64,000 nt of DNA from assembly GCF_017592395.1 (NCBI RefSeq), contig NZ_JAGFOU010000004.1, positions 62,001 through 126,000 of the forward strand, written 5' to 3'. The notes below the pieces were generated by a model, which was not told where the DNA came from, searched no databases, and worked only from the letters and a program-made list of their open reading frames with translations. This document shows, piece after piece, positions 46,172 through 54,291 of the stretch. Source of the DNA: Actinomyces bowdenii. Its GTDB lineage: Bacteria > Actinomycetota > Actinomycetes > Actinomycetales > Actinomycetaceae. The first letter of the stretch is position 1, and every line of letters begins with the position of its first letter. Made by a program: the position numbers and the translations under genes.

Positions 46172-47342
46172 GACGCCCGAGAGCCACGAGACCAGCCCCG
46201 ATCCCGTGGGTGCCGGCATCCCCCCGCGGGACGCCGTGAGCCCCGGGCCCCCGACGGGCTTCCGCTTCCCCTCCGACGCCGAGCTCATGGACGGCCCCAA
46301 CGCCCTGGAGGACTTCGGGGACCCTGATGGCGAGGGCGGGGACGGGCCGGATGAGCAGGACGCGGAGCCCCCCGAGGGCCTGCCCGCCTCGGCCCGCGTC
46401 GAGGTCGCCATCCCCGACTACCCCGAGGACTTCCGGGCCGGCTTCGCCTGCCTCGTGGGGCGCCCCAACGCGGGCAAGTCCACCCTGACCAACGCCCTGG
46501 TGGGAACCAAGGTCGCCATCACCTCCGGGCGCCCCCAGACCACGCGCCACAACGTCCGCGGCGTGGTCCACCGCGAGGGCGCCCAGCTGGTGCTGGTCGA
46601 CACCCCCGGGATGCACCGGCCCCGCACCCTGCTGGGCAAGCGCCTCAACGACCTGGTGCGCCAGACCCTGGCCGATGTCGACGTCGTCGCCCTGTGCATC
46701 CCGGCCGACGAGAGGATCGGCCCCGGCGACCGCTTCATCGCCCGGGACCTGGCCGATCTGCGCACGCCCGTGGTCGCGGTGGTCACCAAGGCCGACAAGG
46801 TCTCGCGCCAGGACCTGGCCGCCCAGCTGCTGGCCGTCGACGCCCTGGGGGAGTGGGCCGACATCGTGCCGGTCTCGGCGGTCAGCGGCGAGCAGATCGG
46901 GACCCTGGAGGAGGTGCTCATCAAGCACCTGCCCCTGTCCCCGCCCCTGTACCCCACCGGGGAGATCACCGATGAGCCCCGGGAGGTGATGATCGCCGAG
47001 CTGGTCCGGGAGGCCGCCCTGGAGGGCGTGCGCGAGGAGCTGCCCCACTCCCTGGCCGTCGTCGTCGATGAGATCGCCGACCCCAGCGACACCACGCGCG
47101 AGGCCGGCCTGGTCAAGGGCGCGGGCCAGCGCCTCCAGGTGCGCATCTCCCTGGTGGTCGAGCGCGACTCCCAGAAGGCCATCATCATCGGCAAGGGCGG
47201 GTCCCGCCTCAAGGAGGTGGGGGTCAAGGCGCGCCGGGGCATCGAGGAGCTGCTGGGCCGCAAGGTCTACCTCGACCTGCACGTGCGCACCGCCAAGGAC
47301 TGGCAGTCCGACCCCAAGGCCCTGGCCCGCCTCGGCTTCTGA
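46164..47342 (+). CDS. era: GTPase Era
   Basis: Ribosome-assembly GTPase, 392 aa. G1 GRPNAGKSTL, G3 DTPGMHRP, G4 TKAD, and C-terminal KH domain with VERDSQKAIIIGKGGSRLKEVG are standard. About 85 N-terminal residues are an acidic low-complexity extension not found in typical 300-aa Era. ATG 46164 overlaps the upstream stop by 8 bp; the next ATG is at residue 42, after part of the extension. It is the last gene of the phoH-ybeY-CNNM-era operon. Confidence 0.95.
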   Translation: MTRTPESHETSPDPVGAGIPPRDAVSPGPPTGFRFPSDAELMDGPNALEDFGDPDGEGGDGPDEQDAEPPEGLPASARVEVAIPDYPEDFRAGFACLVGRPNAGKSTLTNALVGTKVAITSGRPQTTRHNVRGVVHREGAQLVLVDTPGMHRPRTLLGKRLNDLVRQTLADVDVVALCIPADERIGPGDRFIARDLADLRTPVVAVVTKADKVSRQDLAAQLLAVDALGEWADIVPVSAVSGEQIGTLEEVLIKHLPLSPPLYPTGEITDEPREVMIAELVREAALEGVREELPHSLAVVVDEIADPSDTTREAGLVKGAGQRLQVRISLVVERDSQKAIIIGKGGSRLKEVGVKARRGIEELLGRKVYLDLHVRTAKDWQSDPKALARLGF

Positions 47343-47407
47343 GGCGGGACCAGGCGATCGTGCCGCCGCCGGACTGTGCTTCGGCCCGGTCATGGCGCAC
47401 ACTGGGT

Positions 47408-47423
47408 CCCATGAACTCATGGG
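47408..47423. promoter_or_regulatory. Palindrome upstream of putA
   Basis: A perfect 16-bp palindrome CCCATGA-AC-TCATGGG lies 60 bp upstream of putA and 65 bp beyond era. A regulatory site is possible, but no regulator gene is adjacent and promoter elements are not clear. Confidence 0.35.
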
Positions 47424-47483
47424 CCCCGCGGCAGGCCCATCGGTCCTGGCCACCCTCCTGACGCACAAGAATGGGAGTGCACT

Positions 47484-50400
47484 ATGACAACGACGTCACC
47501 TCACACCGGCCCAGAGCCCGCCCCCGGCCTCCCGGAGCCCGGGGCCTGCCCCGCCGGGCTGTGGGACCTGGGCATCCGGGCCGTGGCCCGCGCCCGCACC
47601 TGGGCGGATGCCTCGGCCCATGAGCCGGTGCCCCGCACGGCCGAGCTCCTGTCGCGCATCCTGGCCGACCCCGACGGCCTGGAGTTCACCACGCGCTTCG
47701 TCGACGACGTCGTGCGGCCCGCCGACCTCGACGTGGCCGGGCGGGCCCTCCAGCGCCTGGCCGCGGGGCGCACCGGCTTCCTGCCCCCGGCGCTGTCGGC
47801 GGCCATGGGCATGGGCGGGCTCGCCTCGCGCCTGGCGCCCTCGGCGGTGGCGGCCATCGCCCGGCGCACCTTCCGCGAGCTGGTCGGCGACCTGGTGGTC
47901 GATGCCACCGATCGGGGACTGGGGCCGGCCCTGGCCCGCCTGCGCAAGGGCGGCAACCGGCTCAACGTCAACCTCCTGGGCGAGGCGGTCCTGGGCGAGC
48001 AGGAGGCGGGCCGCCGCCTGGCCGATGTCGCCGACCTGGTCACGCGCGAGGATGTCGACTACGTCTCGGTCAAGGTCTCGGCCGTCACCGGCCCCCACAA
48101 CCCGTGGGGCTTCGAGGAGGTCGTGGCCCACGGCGTGGAGGTCCTCACTCCCCTGTACCGCCTGGCCCGCGACCACGGCACCTTCCTCAACCTGGACATG
48201 GAGGACTACAAGGACCTGGACCTGACCCTGGCGGTCTTCACCGCCATCCTGGACCAGGAGGACCTGGCCGGCTATGAGGCCGGCATCGTCCTGCAGGCCT
48301 ACCTGCCCGACTCCCTGGCCGCCATGCAGCGCCTCCAGGAGTGGGCGGCCGCTCGCGTGGCCGCCGGCGGGGCGTGCATCAAGGTGCGCGTGGTCAAGGG
48401 CGCCAACCTGGCCATGGAGGCCGTGGACGCCCAGATCCACGGCTGGGAGATGACCACCCTGCCCTCCAAGCAGGCCACGGACACCAACTACAAGCGCATC
48501 CTGGACTGGGCGATGACCCCCGAGCGCACCAGGAGCATCCGCCTGGGCGTGGCGGGCCAGAACCTGTTCGACATCGCCCTGGCCTACGAGATGCGCGCCG
48601 AGCGCGGCCTGGAGGACGGCGACGCCGTGGAGTTCGAGATGCTCTCGGGCATGGCCACCGGCATCCAGGAGGTCGTGCGCCGCGATGTGGGCCACCTGCT
48701 CCTCTACGTGCCCGTGGTCTCGCCCGCCGAGTTCGATGTGGCCATCGCCTACCTGGTGCGGCGCCTGGAGGAGAATGCGGCGCCGGCCAACTTCATGTCC
48801 GGGGTCTTCGACATCGCCACCGATGAGGCGGTCTTCAACCGGGAGCGCGACCGCTTCCTGGCGGCCCTGGCCGACGTCGACCCCTCCGCGCCCCTGCCCG
48901 CGCCCCGCCGGGGCCAGGACCGCCTGGCGGAGGCCGAGGCGGAGCTGCCGGAGCCGGGGGACTCCCCGCGCCCCTTCACCGCCACCCCCGACTCCGACCC
49001 CGCCCTGGCCGCCAACCGCCGCTGGGCCCGCCGGATCGCCGCGGCCGTGCCCGCCTCCCAGCGCGGCGTGCGGGCCGTGGCCTCCGGGGCCGCCCGCCTG
49101 TCCACCACCGAGGCCGTCGACGCCGCCGTCGAGCTCCTGCGCGACTCCGCCCCCGCCTGGGCCGGGCTGGGCGCCCGGGAGCGGGCCATCATCCTGCACC
49201 GGGTCGGCGACGTGCTGGCCAAGCGGCGCGGCGAGCTCATCGAGGTGGCCGCCTCCGAGGCGGGCAAGACCATCGACCAGGCCGACCCCGAGGTCAGCGA
49301 GGCCATCGACTTCTGCCACCACTACGCCGAGATGAGCCTGTCCCTGGAGGACCCCGACTACCTGGTCGGGGCGCGCTTCGCCCCCTCGCGCCTGACGGTG
49401 GTGGCCTCGCCCTGGAACTTCCCCCTGGCCATCCCCACCGGGGGCGTGGCCGCCGCCCTGGCCACGGGCAGCGCCGTCATCCTCAAGCCCGCGCCCCCGG
49501 CCAAGCGCTGCGCCGCCGAGCTCGTCGAGGCCTTCCACGAGGCGGGCGTGCCCCAGGACGTCCTCATGCTGGCGCCCATCGAGGACGGCGAGGTCTCCCA
49601 GCACCTGGTCACCCACGAGGGAGCGGACCGGGTCATCCTCACCGGCTCCTACGACACCGCCCGGCTCTTCCGCTCCTGGAAGCCGGACATGCACCTGCTG
49701 GGGGAGACCAGCGGGAAGAACGCCATCATCGTCACCCCCTCGGCCGATCCCGACCTGGCCGTGCGCGACACGGTGGCCTCCGCCTTCGCCCACGCCGGGC
49801 AGAAGTGCTCGGCCTCCTCGCTGCTCATCCTCGTGGGCTCGGCCGGGCGCTCCGAGCGCATCGCCCGCCAGCTGGTGGATGCCACCGCCTCGCTGCGCGT
49901 GGCCGGGCCCGAGCACCTCGACGCCCAGGTGGGGCCCGTCGTGGTGCCCGATGAGCCCAAGGCCCTGCGGGGCCTGACCACCCTGGGGGCCGGCGAGCAC
50001 TGGGTGCTGCGCCCCCGGCACCTGGGCGGGGGCCTGTGGCGCCCCGGAATCCGGGCGGGGGTGCGGCCTGGCAGCGAGTACCACCTCACCGAGTACTTCG
50101 CCCCGGTCCTGGGGGTCATGCGCGTCGATACCCTCCAGGAGGCCATTGACGCGGTCAATGCGGTGGACTACGGCCTGACCTCGGGGCTGCAGACCCTCGA
50201 CGCCGAGGAGCTGGAGCTGTGGCTGGAGCAGGTCGAGGCTGGCAACCTCTACGTCAACCGCGGCATCACCGGGGCGATCGTGCGCCGTCAGCCCTTCGGC
50301 GGCTGGAAGCGCTCGGCCATCGGCTCGACGACGAAGGCCGGCGGTCCCAGCTACCTGCTGGGGCTGGGCGACCTCGTGGCGGGGGACCGGGCCGGGGCCG

Positions 50401-51038
50401 CGCAGGCCGATGACCGGGCCGCCCCGGTGGTCGAGGGCCTCTACGACGCTGCCCGTCACGAGCTGGCCCACGAGGAGCTGGCCTTCCTGCGCGGCGCCCT
50501 GGCCGCCGATGCCCGGGCCTGGGAGGCCGCCTACGGGCGGGCCGTGGATGTCACGGGCCTGGCCTGCGAGCGCAACGCGCTGCGCTACCGCAGCGCCCAG
50601 GTGGTGGTGCGCGCCGAGATGGGCACCGCTCCGGTGGACCTCGTGCGCGTCATGGCCGCAGGCATCCTGTCGGGGGCCGTTCTCCGGCTGTCCACGGCCG
50701 AGCAGCTGAGCCCCTCCCTGCGCGGGGCCCTGGCGGGCGCCGGCGTCGAGGTCGTGGTCGAGGCGCCGGTGGTCTGGCAGGCGCGCCTGGCCGACCTGGC
50801 CGCCTCCGGGGACCTGGGCGTGCGGGTGCGCCTCCTGGGGCCGCGCGAGCAGGGCGCCCAGGAGCGCTGGCAGGAGGCCTCCCGGGTCACCGGGGGCAGC
50901 CCGGATGTGGCCCTGTACACCGGGGAGGTGACGGCCTGCCCGCACAGCGAGCTGCTGCCCTTCCTGCGCGAGCAGTCGGTGTCGGTGACCAGCCACCGCT
51001 TCGGCACCCCCTTCGACATCGCCGAGGGGCTGCTGTAG
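47484..51038 (+). CDS. putA: Bifunctional proline dehydrogenase / glutamate-semialdehyde dehydrogenase
   Basis: Oxidises proline to glutamate; 1184 aa. N-terminal proline dehydrogenase barrel (about 130-460; VKVSAVTGPHNPWGFEEV, RVVKGANLAMEAV, YLVRRLEENAAPANFMSG). The aldehyde dehydrogenase domain follows (about 510-1000; VASPWNFPLAIPTGG, ETSGKNAIIVTPSADPDL, catalytic Cys775 in GQKCSASSLL, YVNRGITGAIVRRQPFGGWK). The final 180 residues have a degenerate dehydrogenase-like C-terminal domain as in long PutA. No DNA-binding ribbon-helix-helix domain is present, so it is not self-repressing. It separates era from leuA, which usually follow one another. Confidence 0.96.
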   Translation: MTTTSPHTGPEPAPGLPEPGACPAGLWDLGIRAVARARTWADASAHEPVPRTAELLSRILADPDGLEFTTRFVDDVVRPADLDVAGRALQRLAAGRTGFLPPALSAAMGMGGLASRLAPSAVAAIARRTFRELVGDLVVDATDRGLGPALARLRKGGNRLNVNLLGEAVLGEQEAGRRLADVADLVTREDVDYVSVKVSAVTGPHNPWGFEEVVAHGVEVLTPLYRLARDHGTFLNLDMEDYKDLDLTLAVFTAILDQEDLAGYEAGIVLQAYLPDSLAAMQRLQEWAAARVAAGGACIKVRVVKGANLAMEAVDAQIHGWEMTTLPSKQATDTNYKRILDWAMTPERTRSIRLGVAGQNLFDIALAYEMRAERGLEDGDAVEFEMLSGMATGIQEVVRRDVGHLLLYVPVVSPAEFDVAIAYLVRRLEENAAPANFMSGVFDIATDEAVFNRERDRFLAALADVDPSAPLPAPRRGQDRLAEAEAELPEPGDSPRPFTATPDSDPALAANRRWARRIAAAVPASQRGVRAVASGAARLSTTEAVDAAVELLRDSAPAWAGLGARERAIILHRVGDVLAKRRGELIEVAASEAGKTIDQADPEVSEAIDFCHHYAEMSLSLEDPDYLVGARFAPSRLTVVASPWNFPLAIPTGGVAAALATGSAVILKPAPPAKRCAAELVEAFHEAGVPQDVLMLAPIEDGEVSQHLVTHEGADRVILTGSYDTARLFRSWKPDMHLLGETSGKNAIIVTPSADPDLAVRDTVASAFAHAGQKCSASSLLILVGSAGRSERIARQLVDATASLRVAGPEHLDAQVGPVVVPDEPKALRGLTTLGAGEHWVLRPRHLGGGLWRPGIRAGVRPGSEYHLTEYFAPVLGVMRVDTLQEAIDAVNAVDYGLTSGLQTLDAEELELWLEQVEAGNLYVNRGITGAIVRRQPFGGWKRSAIGSTTKAGGPSYLLGLGDLVAGDRAGAAQADDRAAPVVEGLYDAARHELAHEELAFLRGALAADARAWEAAYGRAVDVTGLACERNALRYRSAQVVVRAEMGTAPVDLVRVMAAGILSGAVLRLSTAEQLSPSLRGALAGAGVEVVVEAPVVWQARLADLAASGDLGVRVRLLGPREQGAQERWQEASRVTGGSPDVALYTGEVTACPHSELLPFLREQSVSVTSHRFGTPFDIAEGLL

Positions 51039-51042
51039 CGCC

Positions 51043-51113
51043 GGCCTCCAGTGTGCCGGAGGCCCCGTGGCCCGGCCCCCGCAGCCCCGGATCTGCCGGG
51101 TGCTGCGGGGGCC
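51043..51113 (+). terminator. Terminator region after putA
   Basis: Two hairpins: a 7-bp stem (51043-51049 with 51058-51064), then a perfect 12-bp stem (51074-51085 with 51102-51113) with an inner 5-bp stem in its loop. No T-run. Position just beyond the putA stop supports termination. Confidence 0.6.
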
Positions 51114-51206
51114 GCGTGCTGCGGTCCGCCGGGCCCTGTGGGCACGCTGCTCCGTCCCGCCCCTGGACGACCGGCCCGGCTCAGGCGAGACGACAGGTCA
51201 CTCATC

Positions 51207-51239
51207 TATGATGCTATGTAGTAGAAGTGCTACACTTAG
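51207..51239 (+). promoter_or_regulatory. AT-rich promoter with dyad, ABC-XRE cassette
   Basis: A -10-like TATGAT (51207-51212) is followed by an imperfect dyad, TGTAG-N8-CTACA (51217-51234), extending to CTA...TAG. The region is markedly AT-rich. The dyad is a candidate operator for the XRE protein encoded at the end of the cassette. No good -35 is visible. Confidence 0.5.
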
Positions 51240-51267
51240 TTGCGTACCCACGGTGAGGAGGTGTGCC

Positions 51268-52164
51268 ATGCCAGAGGCGGTCCGATGTGAGGGCCTGGAC
51301 TTCTCCTACGGGGCCAGGCCCGTGCTGCGGGGCGTGGACCTGAGTATCGGCCGAGGCGAGGTGGTCTGCCTGCTGGGCCCCAATGGGGCGGGCAAGACGA
51401 CCCTGGTCGAGCTGCTCCTGGGGTCCCTGCGCCCGTCCGCGGGCAGTGTGCGGGTCCTGGGCCGGGATCCCAGGGGTGCCGGGCACGCCTTCTGGTCCCG
51501 AGTCGGCCTGGTTCAGCAGAACTGGTCCGACCACCCCAAGTGGCGGGTGCGCGACCAGCTGGAGTGGATCCGCTCAACCCACCAGACCGTCGTCGATGAG
51601 GTGCTGGAGGTGGGACGGGCTCTGGCGGCCGTCGGCCTGGAGGGCAGGGCCTCCTCCCGCCTGGGGGACCTCTCGGGAGGGCAGCGCCGCGCCGTCGACC
51701 TCGCTGCCGCGCTCCTGGCCCGCCCCGAGCTGCTCATCCTCGATGAGCCCACCACCGGGCTGGACCCTGCCGCCAAGGCCCGCATGCACGACCTCATCCT
51801 GGACCAGGTCGACCAGGTGGGCGCCACGGTGCTCATGACCACCCACGACCTGGCCGAGGCCGAGCGCATCGCCTCGCGCATCCTCATCCTGGCCGGGGGA
51901 GGGATCGTGGCCAACGGCACCGCCACGCAGCTGCGCGAGTCCCTGCCGGGCCGCGCCGAGGTCACCTGGGTGCACAACGGGGAGCACCACGTGCACGCCA
52001 CCGACAGTCCCGAGGCCTTCGTGGCGGGGCTGGACCTGGAGCGCATCTCCAGCCTGGCCGTTTCGCGCCCCACGCTGGAGGAGGCCTACCTGGCCCTGAC
52101 CGCGGGCAGGGACGGTGCCGAGGGACCCCGGGCCGTGAAGGAGCAGGAGGAGTACCAGTCATGA
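51268..52164 (+). CDS. ABC transporter ATP-binding protein (XRE-linked)
   Basis: A 298-aa ATPase. Walker A LLGPNGAGKTTL (about 35-46), signature LSGGQRRAVDLA, Walker B LLILDEPTTGLD, switch MTTHDLAEAE. The C-terminal 80 residues carry the DrrA/CcmA-like regulatory extension. ATG 51268 is preceded by GAGGAGG; the frame upstream is not coding. Followed by an overlapping permease and a short XRE gene. Substrate unknown. Confidence 0.9.
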   Translation: MPEAVRCEGLDFSYGARPVLRGVDLSIGRGEVVCLLGPNGAGKTTLVELLLGSLRPSAGSVRVLGRDPRGAGHAFWSRVGLVQQNWSDHPKWRVRDQLEWIRSTHQTVVDEVLEVGRALAAVGLEGRASSRLGDLSGGQRRAVDLAAALLARPELLILDEPTTGLDPAAKARMHDLILDQVDQVGATVLMTTHDLAEAERIASRILILAGGGIVANGTATQLRESLPGRAEVTWVHNGEHHVHATDSPEAFVAGLDLERISSLAVSRPTLEEAYLALTAGRDGAEGPRAVKEQEEYQS

Positions 52165-53006
52165 GCCTCGCCGTTGTGCCTCTGAGGATCCTGCGGGCCG
52201 GAGTCCGCCAGGCCCTGGCCGACCTGCGCCCCCAGTTCCTCGGGGCGGGGATCGTCTCCGTGGTCCTGCCCGTGGCCATCGTCACGCTCTCCGCCTGGGG
52301 GAGGGCGGGCTCCCCCGATGAGGGGGATGTGTCCTCCGGCAGTGTCCTGGCCGCCGGGGCCGTGGGTTCCTTCTGCGCCCTGGCTGTGATCAAGATCGCT
52401 AATGAGGCCTACCAGGACCGGGTTGGCGGTGCGCTGCTGCGGGTGAAGATCCTGCCTCACGGCCCCATGATCTGGGCGGTGGGCACCACCATCTCCTGCG
52501 TGGCCACCGTGCTGGTCATGCAGTGCTCCCTCATGCTGGCCGCCTCCCTCCTGATGGAGGGGGTCTCCCTCAGGGCGGGCGATGCCCTGCTCAGCCTGGC
52601 GGTCCTGCTGCTGTCGTCGCTGGCGGTCGCGCCGATCGGCTTCCTGGTGGCCTCCGTGGCCCGCAGCGCCTACGGCCTCATGGCCGCCACGGCGGCGGTG
52701 ATGGCGCTCCTGCTCACCAGCGGCTTCATGATCCCGATGGTCCAGATGCCCCTGTGGCTCCAGCGGTTGAACTGCGCCATGCCCTTCTACTGGGCGGGGC
52801 ACCTGAGCCGGTGGCTGCTCGTGGGCGATGCCTCCTGGGAGCCGATGGGCCAGTTCCGGCCCGTGCTCGCGGTGGGCGTCCTCGTGGCCTGGATGGTCCT
52901 CGGCTTCGCCGTCGCCCCTTTCATCATTCGCCGCTCGGTGGATCAGGAGACCATCGGTAGCCTGTCCCGCATGCAGGCCAAGATCCGCCGCCAGACGGGT
53001 ATGTGA
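52161..53006 (+). CDS. ABC-2 type permease (XRE-linked)
   Basis: A 281-aa membrane protein with six membrane segments and an ABC-2 pattern; GALLRVKILPHGPMIWAVGT matches the helix-loop near the coupling region. It overlaps the ATPase by 4 bp. Together the two form an exporter. The family is diverse, so the substrate is not given by sequence. Confidence 0.85.
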   Translation: MSLAVVPLRILRAGVRQALADLRPQFLGAGIVSVVLPVAIVTLSAWGRAGSPDEGDVSSGSVLAAGAVGSFCALAVIKIANEAYQDRVGGALLRVKILPHGPMIWAVGTTISCVATVLVMQCSLMLAASLLMEGVSLRAGDALLSLAVLLLSSLAVAPIGFLVASVARSAYGLMAATAAVMALLLTSGFMIPMVQMPLWLQRLNCAMPFYWAGHLSRWLLVGDASWEPMGQFRPVLAVGVLVAWMVLGFAVAPFIIRRSVDQETIGSLSRMQAKIRRQTGM

Positions 53007-53007
53007 C

Positions 53008-53247
53008 GTGCCCGGGAGTGAGCAGGGAGCAGATGTCGTCCACAACCGCATCGCGGTCATGCGCGCCGACCGCCGGGTCAGCCGCCGCCAGCTCGCCGAG
53101 GCCCTGGGCGTGCACTACCAGACGATCGGCTATCTGGAGCGCGGCGAGTACGCCCCCTCCCTCCACCTGGCGCTGAGGATCGCCCGCTATTTCGAGGTGC
53201 CGGTGGAGTCTGTTTTCTCCTTGGAGGAGTTCCCGCCCCTGGGCTGA
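53008..53247 (+). CDS. Short XRE-type helix-turn-helix regulator
   Basis: A 79-aa regulator with a single HTH: NRIAVMRADRRVSRRQLAEA, LGVHYQTIGYLERGEYAP, and FEVPVESVFSLEE. This is the 65-80-aa class often linked to ABC exporters in Gram-positive bacteria. The start is GTG 53008, one base beyond the permease stop, without a good ribosome binding site. It probably regulates its own cassette; the dyad at 51217-51234 is a candidate target. Confidence 0.85.
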   Translation: MPGSEQGADVVHNRIAVMRADRRVSRRQLAEALGVHYQTIGYLERGEYAPSLHLALRIARYFEVPVESVFSLEEFPPLG

Positions 53248-53301
53248 GGCCCGGGCGGGAGTGCCGGCCGGGCTGGCGGGATGGACAACGGGCAGGACCT
53301 T

Positions 53302-53531
53302 AGTCCTGGATATCGGATGTCTGATGTTGGTGGGGGAGGGGGACTTTTCCGCATGGTCTCGTTGGATTCCGGGTGACGGGGGCTCCGGAGGGGTGTCGCT
53401 GGCGCTGTGGTGCTGACCTGCGTGGATGTGGTACAAAGGGGTCTGTGCCGGGGCGGTCTGGAGGGTGCCGACGGGTCGCCTGCGCTGCGCCTCGCATCAC
53501 TGCTGGTCACAGGGGGTGGTTCGAGGGGTGG
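53302..53531 (+). other. CRISPR locus 2 leader (duplicate of locus 1 leader)
   Basis: 230 bp matching 19910-20139 with six substitutions and no gaps by my alignment. It leads directly into a CRISPR repeat, as in locus 1. The left edge is again an AGTCCTGG-type half palindrome. Confidence 0.8.
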
Positions 53532-53641
53532 GTCAGAAGGCACCCCGCGCCATAAGGTGCATTGAGACAGATGCTCGCGCTGGCGGCGACAACATTAACC
53601 ACGGGTCAGAAGGCACCCCGCGCCATCAGGTGCATGAAGAC
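53532..53641 (+). CRISPR. CRISPR array 2, two repeats and one spacer, plus a degenerate tail
   Basis: Repeat 1 (53532-53568) is identical to the array 1 repeat. Spacer 53569-53604 is 36 bp. Repeat 2 (53605-53641) has three mismatches, as expected for the last repeat. A 28-bp stretch (53642-53669) is followed by a decayed repeat start (ATCAGAAGGTGCCCGCGC, 53671-53688), so an extra, short spacer position may be present. That stretch contains a tRNA T-arm-like sequence. No cas genes nearby. Confidence 0.9.
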
Positions 53642-53720
53642 TCGCAGGTTCGAATCCTTTCCCCGCTACGATCAGAAGGTGCCCGCGCACAGCTGCTCTT
53701 CGCTGGGCTTGCCGTTTTCT

Positions 53721-53788
53721 GTTGGGTGAGTCGTGTTTCGCTCGTTGGGATCCGCCTATCTGGGCCAGCGGGTTGCGCCTGACCCAGC
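53721..53788. repeat. Palindromic intergenic element, copy 3 (locus 2 trailer)
   Basis: Related to copies 1 and 2, sharing TCCGCCTATCTGGGCCAGCG exactly. It follows the degenerate repeat, so the trailer of locus 1 was duplicated together with its leader. Confidence 0.7.
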
Positions 53789-53929
53789 GAGATGCGGGAG
53801 GGCCCGCGGTATTGGGGGTGCGCACCTTGGGGTTGCGGTGGATCCCGGGCGGGTCCTGGCCTGTGGGATGGGGGCGTGGTGCGGATTGCCGGGTTGTCGG
53901 TGGATCGGAGGGGTCCCAGGGGTGCGAAG

Positions 53930-53989
53930 TGCAGACAACCCCGGCGATCTGCAGACAACCCCGGCGAAATGCGGCCGACTCCGGCGAAG
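53930..53989. repeat. 20-bp tandem repeats upstream of leuA
   Basis: Three units of 20 bp start at 53930, 53950 and 53970; the first two share TGCAGACAACCCCGGCGA exactly, the third is decayed. A complementary stretch (GCCGGGTTGTC, around 53888) lies before them, and two ACCGGCAACC units follow at 54004-54023. Function unknown. The rest of 53815-54100 shows no gene. Confidence 0.6.
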
Positions 53990-54100
53990 TAGGGCCGGCC
54001 TCCACCGGCAACCACCGGCAACCACGGCCCCGCCCGCCAGCATCGGCCCGTCCGACCGCGCGGGCGGCCCCGCGGAATGGGGCTCGCCCGGCGCCGCAGC

Positions 54101-54129
54101 CTGACAGGGATGCGGATTCGCGGTAGGTT
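54101..54129 (+). promoter_or_regulatory. Candidate promoter of the leuA leader
   Basis: -35 CTGACA (54101-54106) and -10 TAGGTT (54124-54129), 17 bp apart. The predicted start of transcription is near GTG 54136, the first codon of the leader peptide, so the leader could be leaderless. Confidence 0.5.
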
Positions 54130-54135
54130 CATCCC

Positions 54136-54195
54136 GTGCGAGCGATCCTGCGGCCCTGCCGGGGCCTGCTGCTTAGTCGCCGCGGCGGGGCCTGA
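54136..54195 (+). CDS. leuA leader peptide (candidate)
   Basis: A 19-codon frame starting GTG, reading VRAILRPCRGLLLSRRGGA, then TGA. Three consecutive Leu codons (CTG CTG CTT at 54166-54174) lie about 120 bp upstream of leuA, followed by Ser-Arg-Arg-Gly-Gly-Ala. Leu-codon leader peptides before leuA are known in actinobacteria. It has no strong ribosome binding site; a promoter candidate suggests a leaderless message. Short and GC-rich, so chance is not excluded. Confidence 0.6.
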   Translation: MRAILRPCRGLLLSRRGGA

Positions 54196-54240
54196 CAGGC
54201 CGGCACCCCGACCGCGGCTGACGCCCATGCCCGGCCCCGC

Positions 54241-54256
54241 GGCGACCCAGGTCGCC
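54241..54256 (+). promoter_or_regulatory. Candidate leuA attenuator hairpin
   Basis: GGCGACC-CA-GGTCGCC (54241-54256) forms a 7-bp stem between the leader peptide and the leuA ribosome binding site. The region 54196-54240 is rich in complementary GC blocks that could offer alternative folds. Regulatory role inferred. Confidence 0.4.
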
Positions 54257-54291
54257 GGGCACCCACGACGCACGCCCCCAGGAGGCACCCC

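Noticed and set aside
47496-50996. 1166-aa open frame opposite putA
   Set aside because: Typical antisense shadow of a GC-rich gene. The composition is Gly/His/Gln/Leu-rich without family motifs, while putA is clear.
53594-53669. Possible tRNA gene ending in the T-arm-like sequence
   Set aside because: The 5' part is CRISPR repeat and does not pair with the 3' acceptor bases or form D- and anticodon arms. At most a tRNA fragment.
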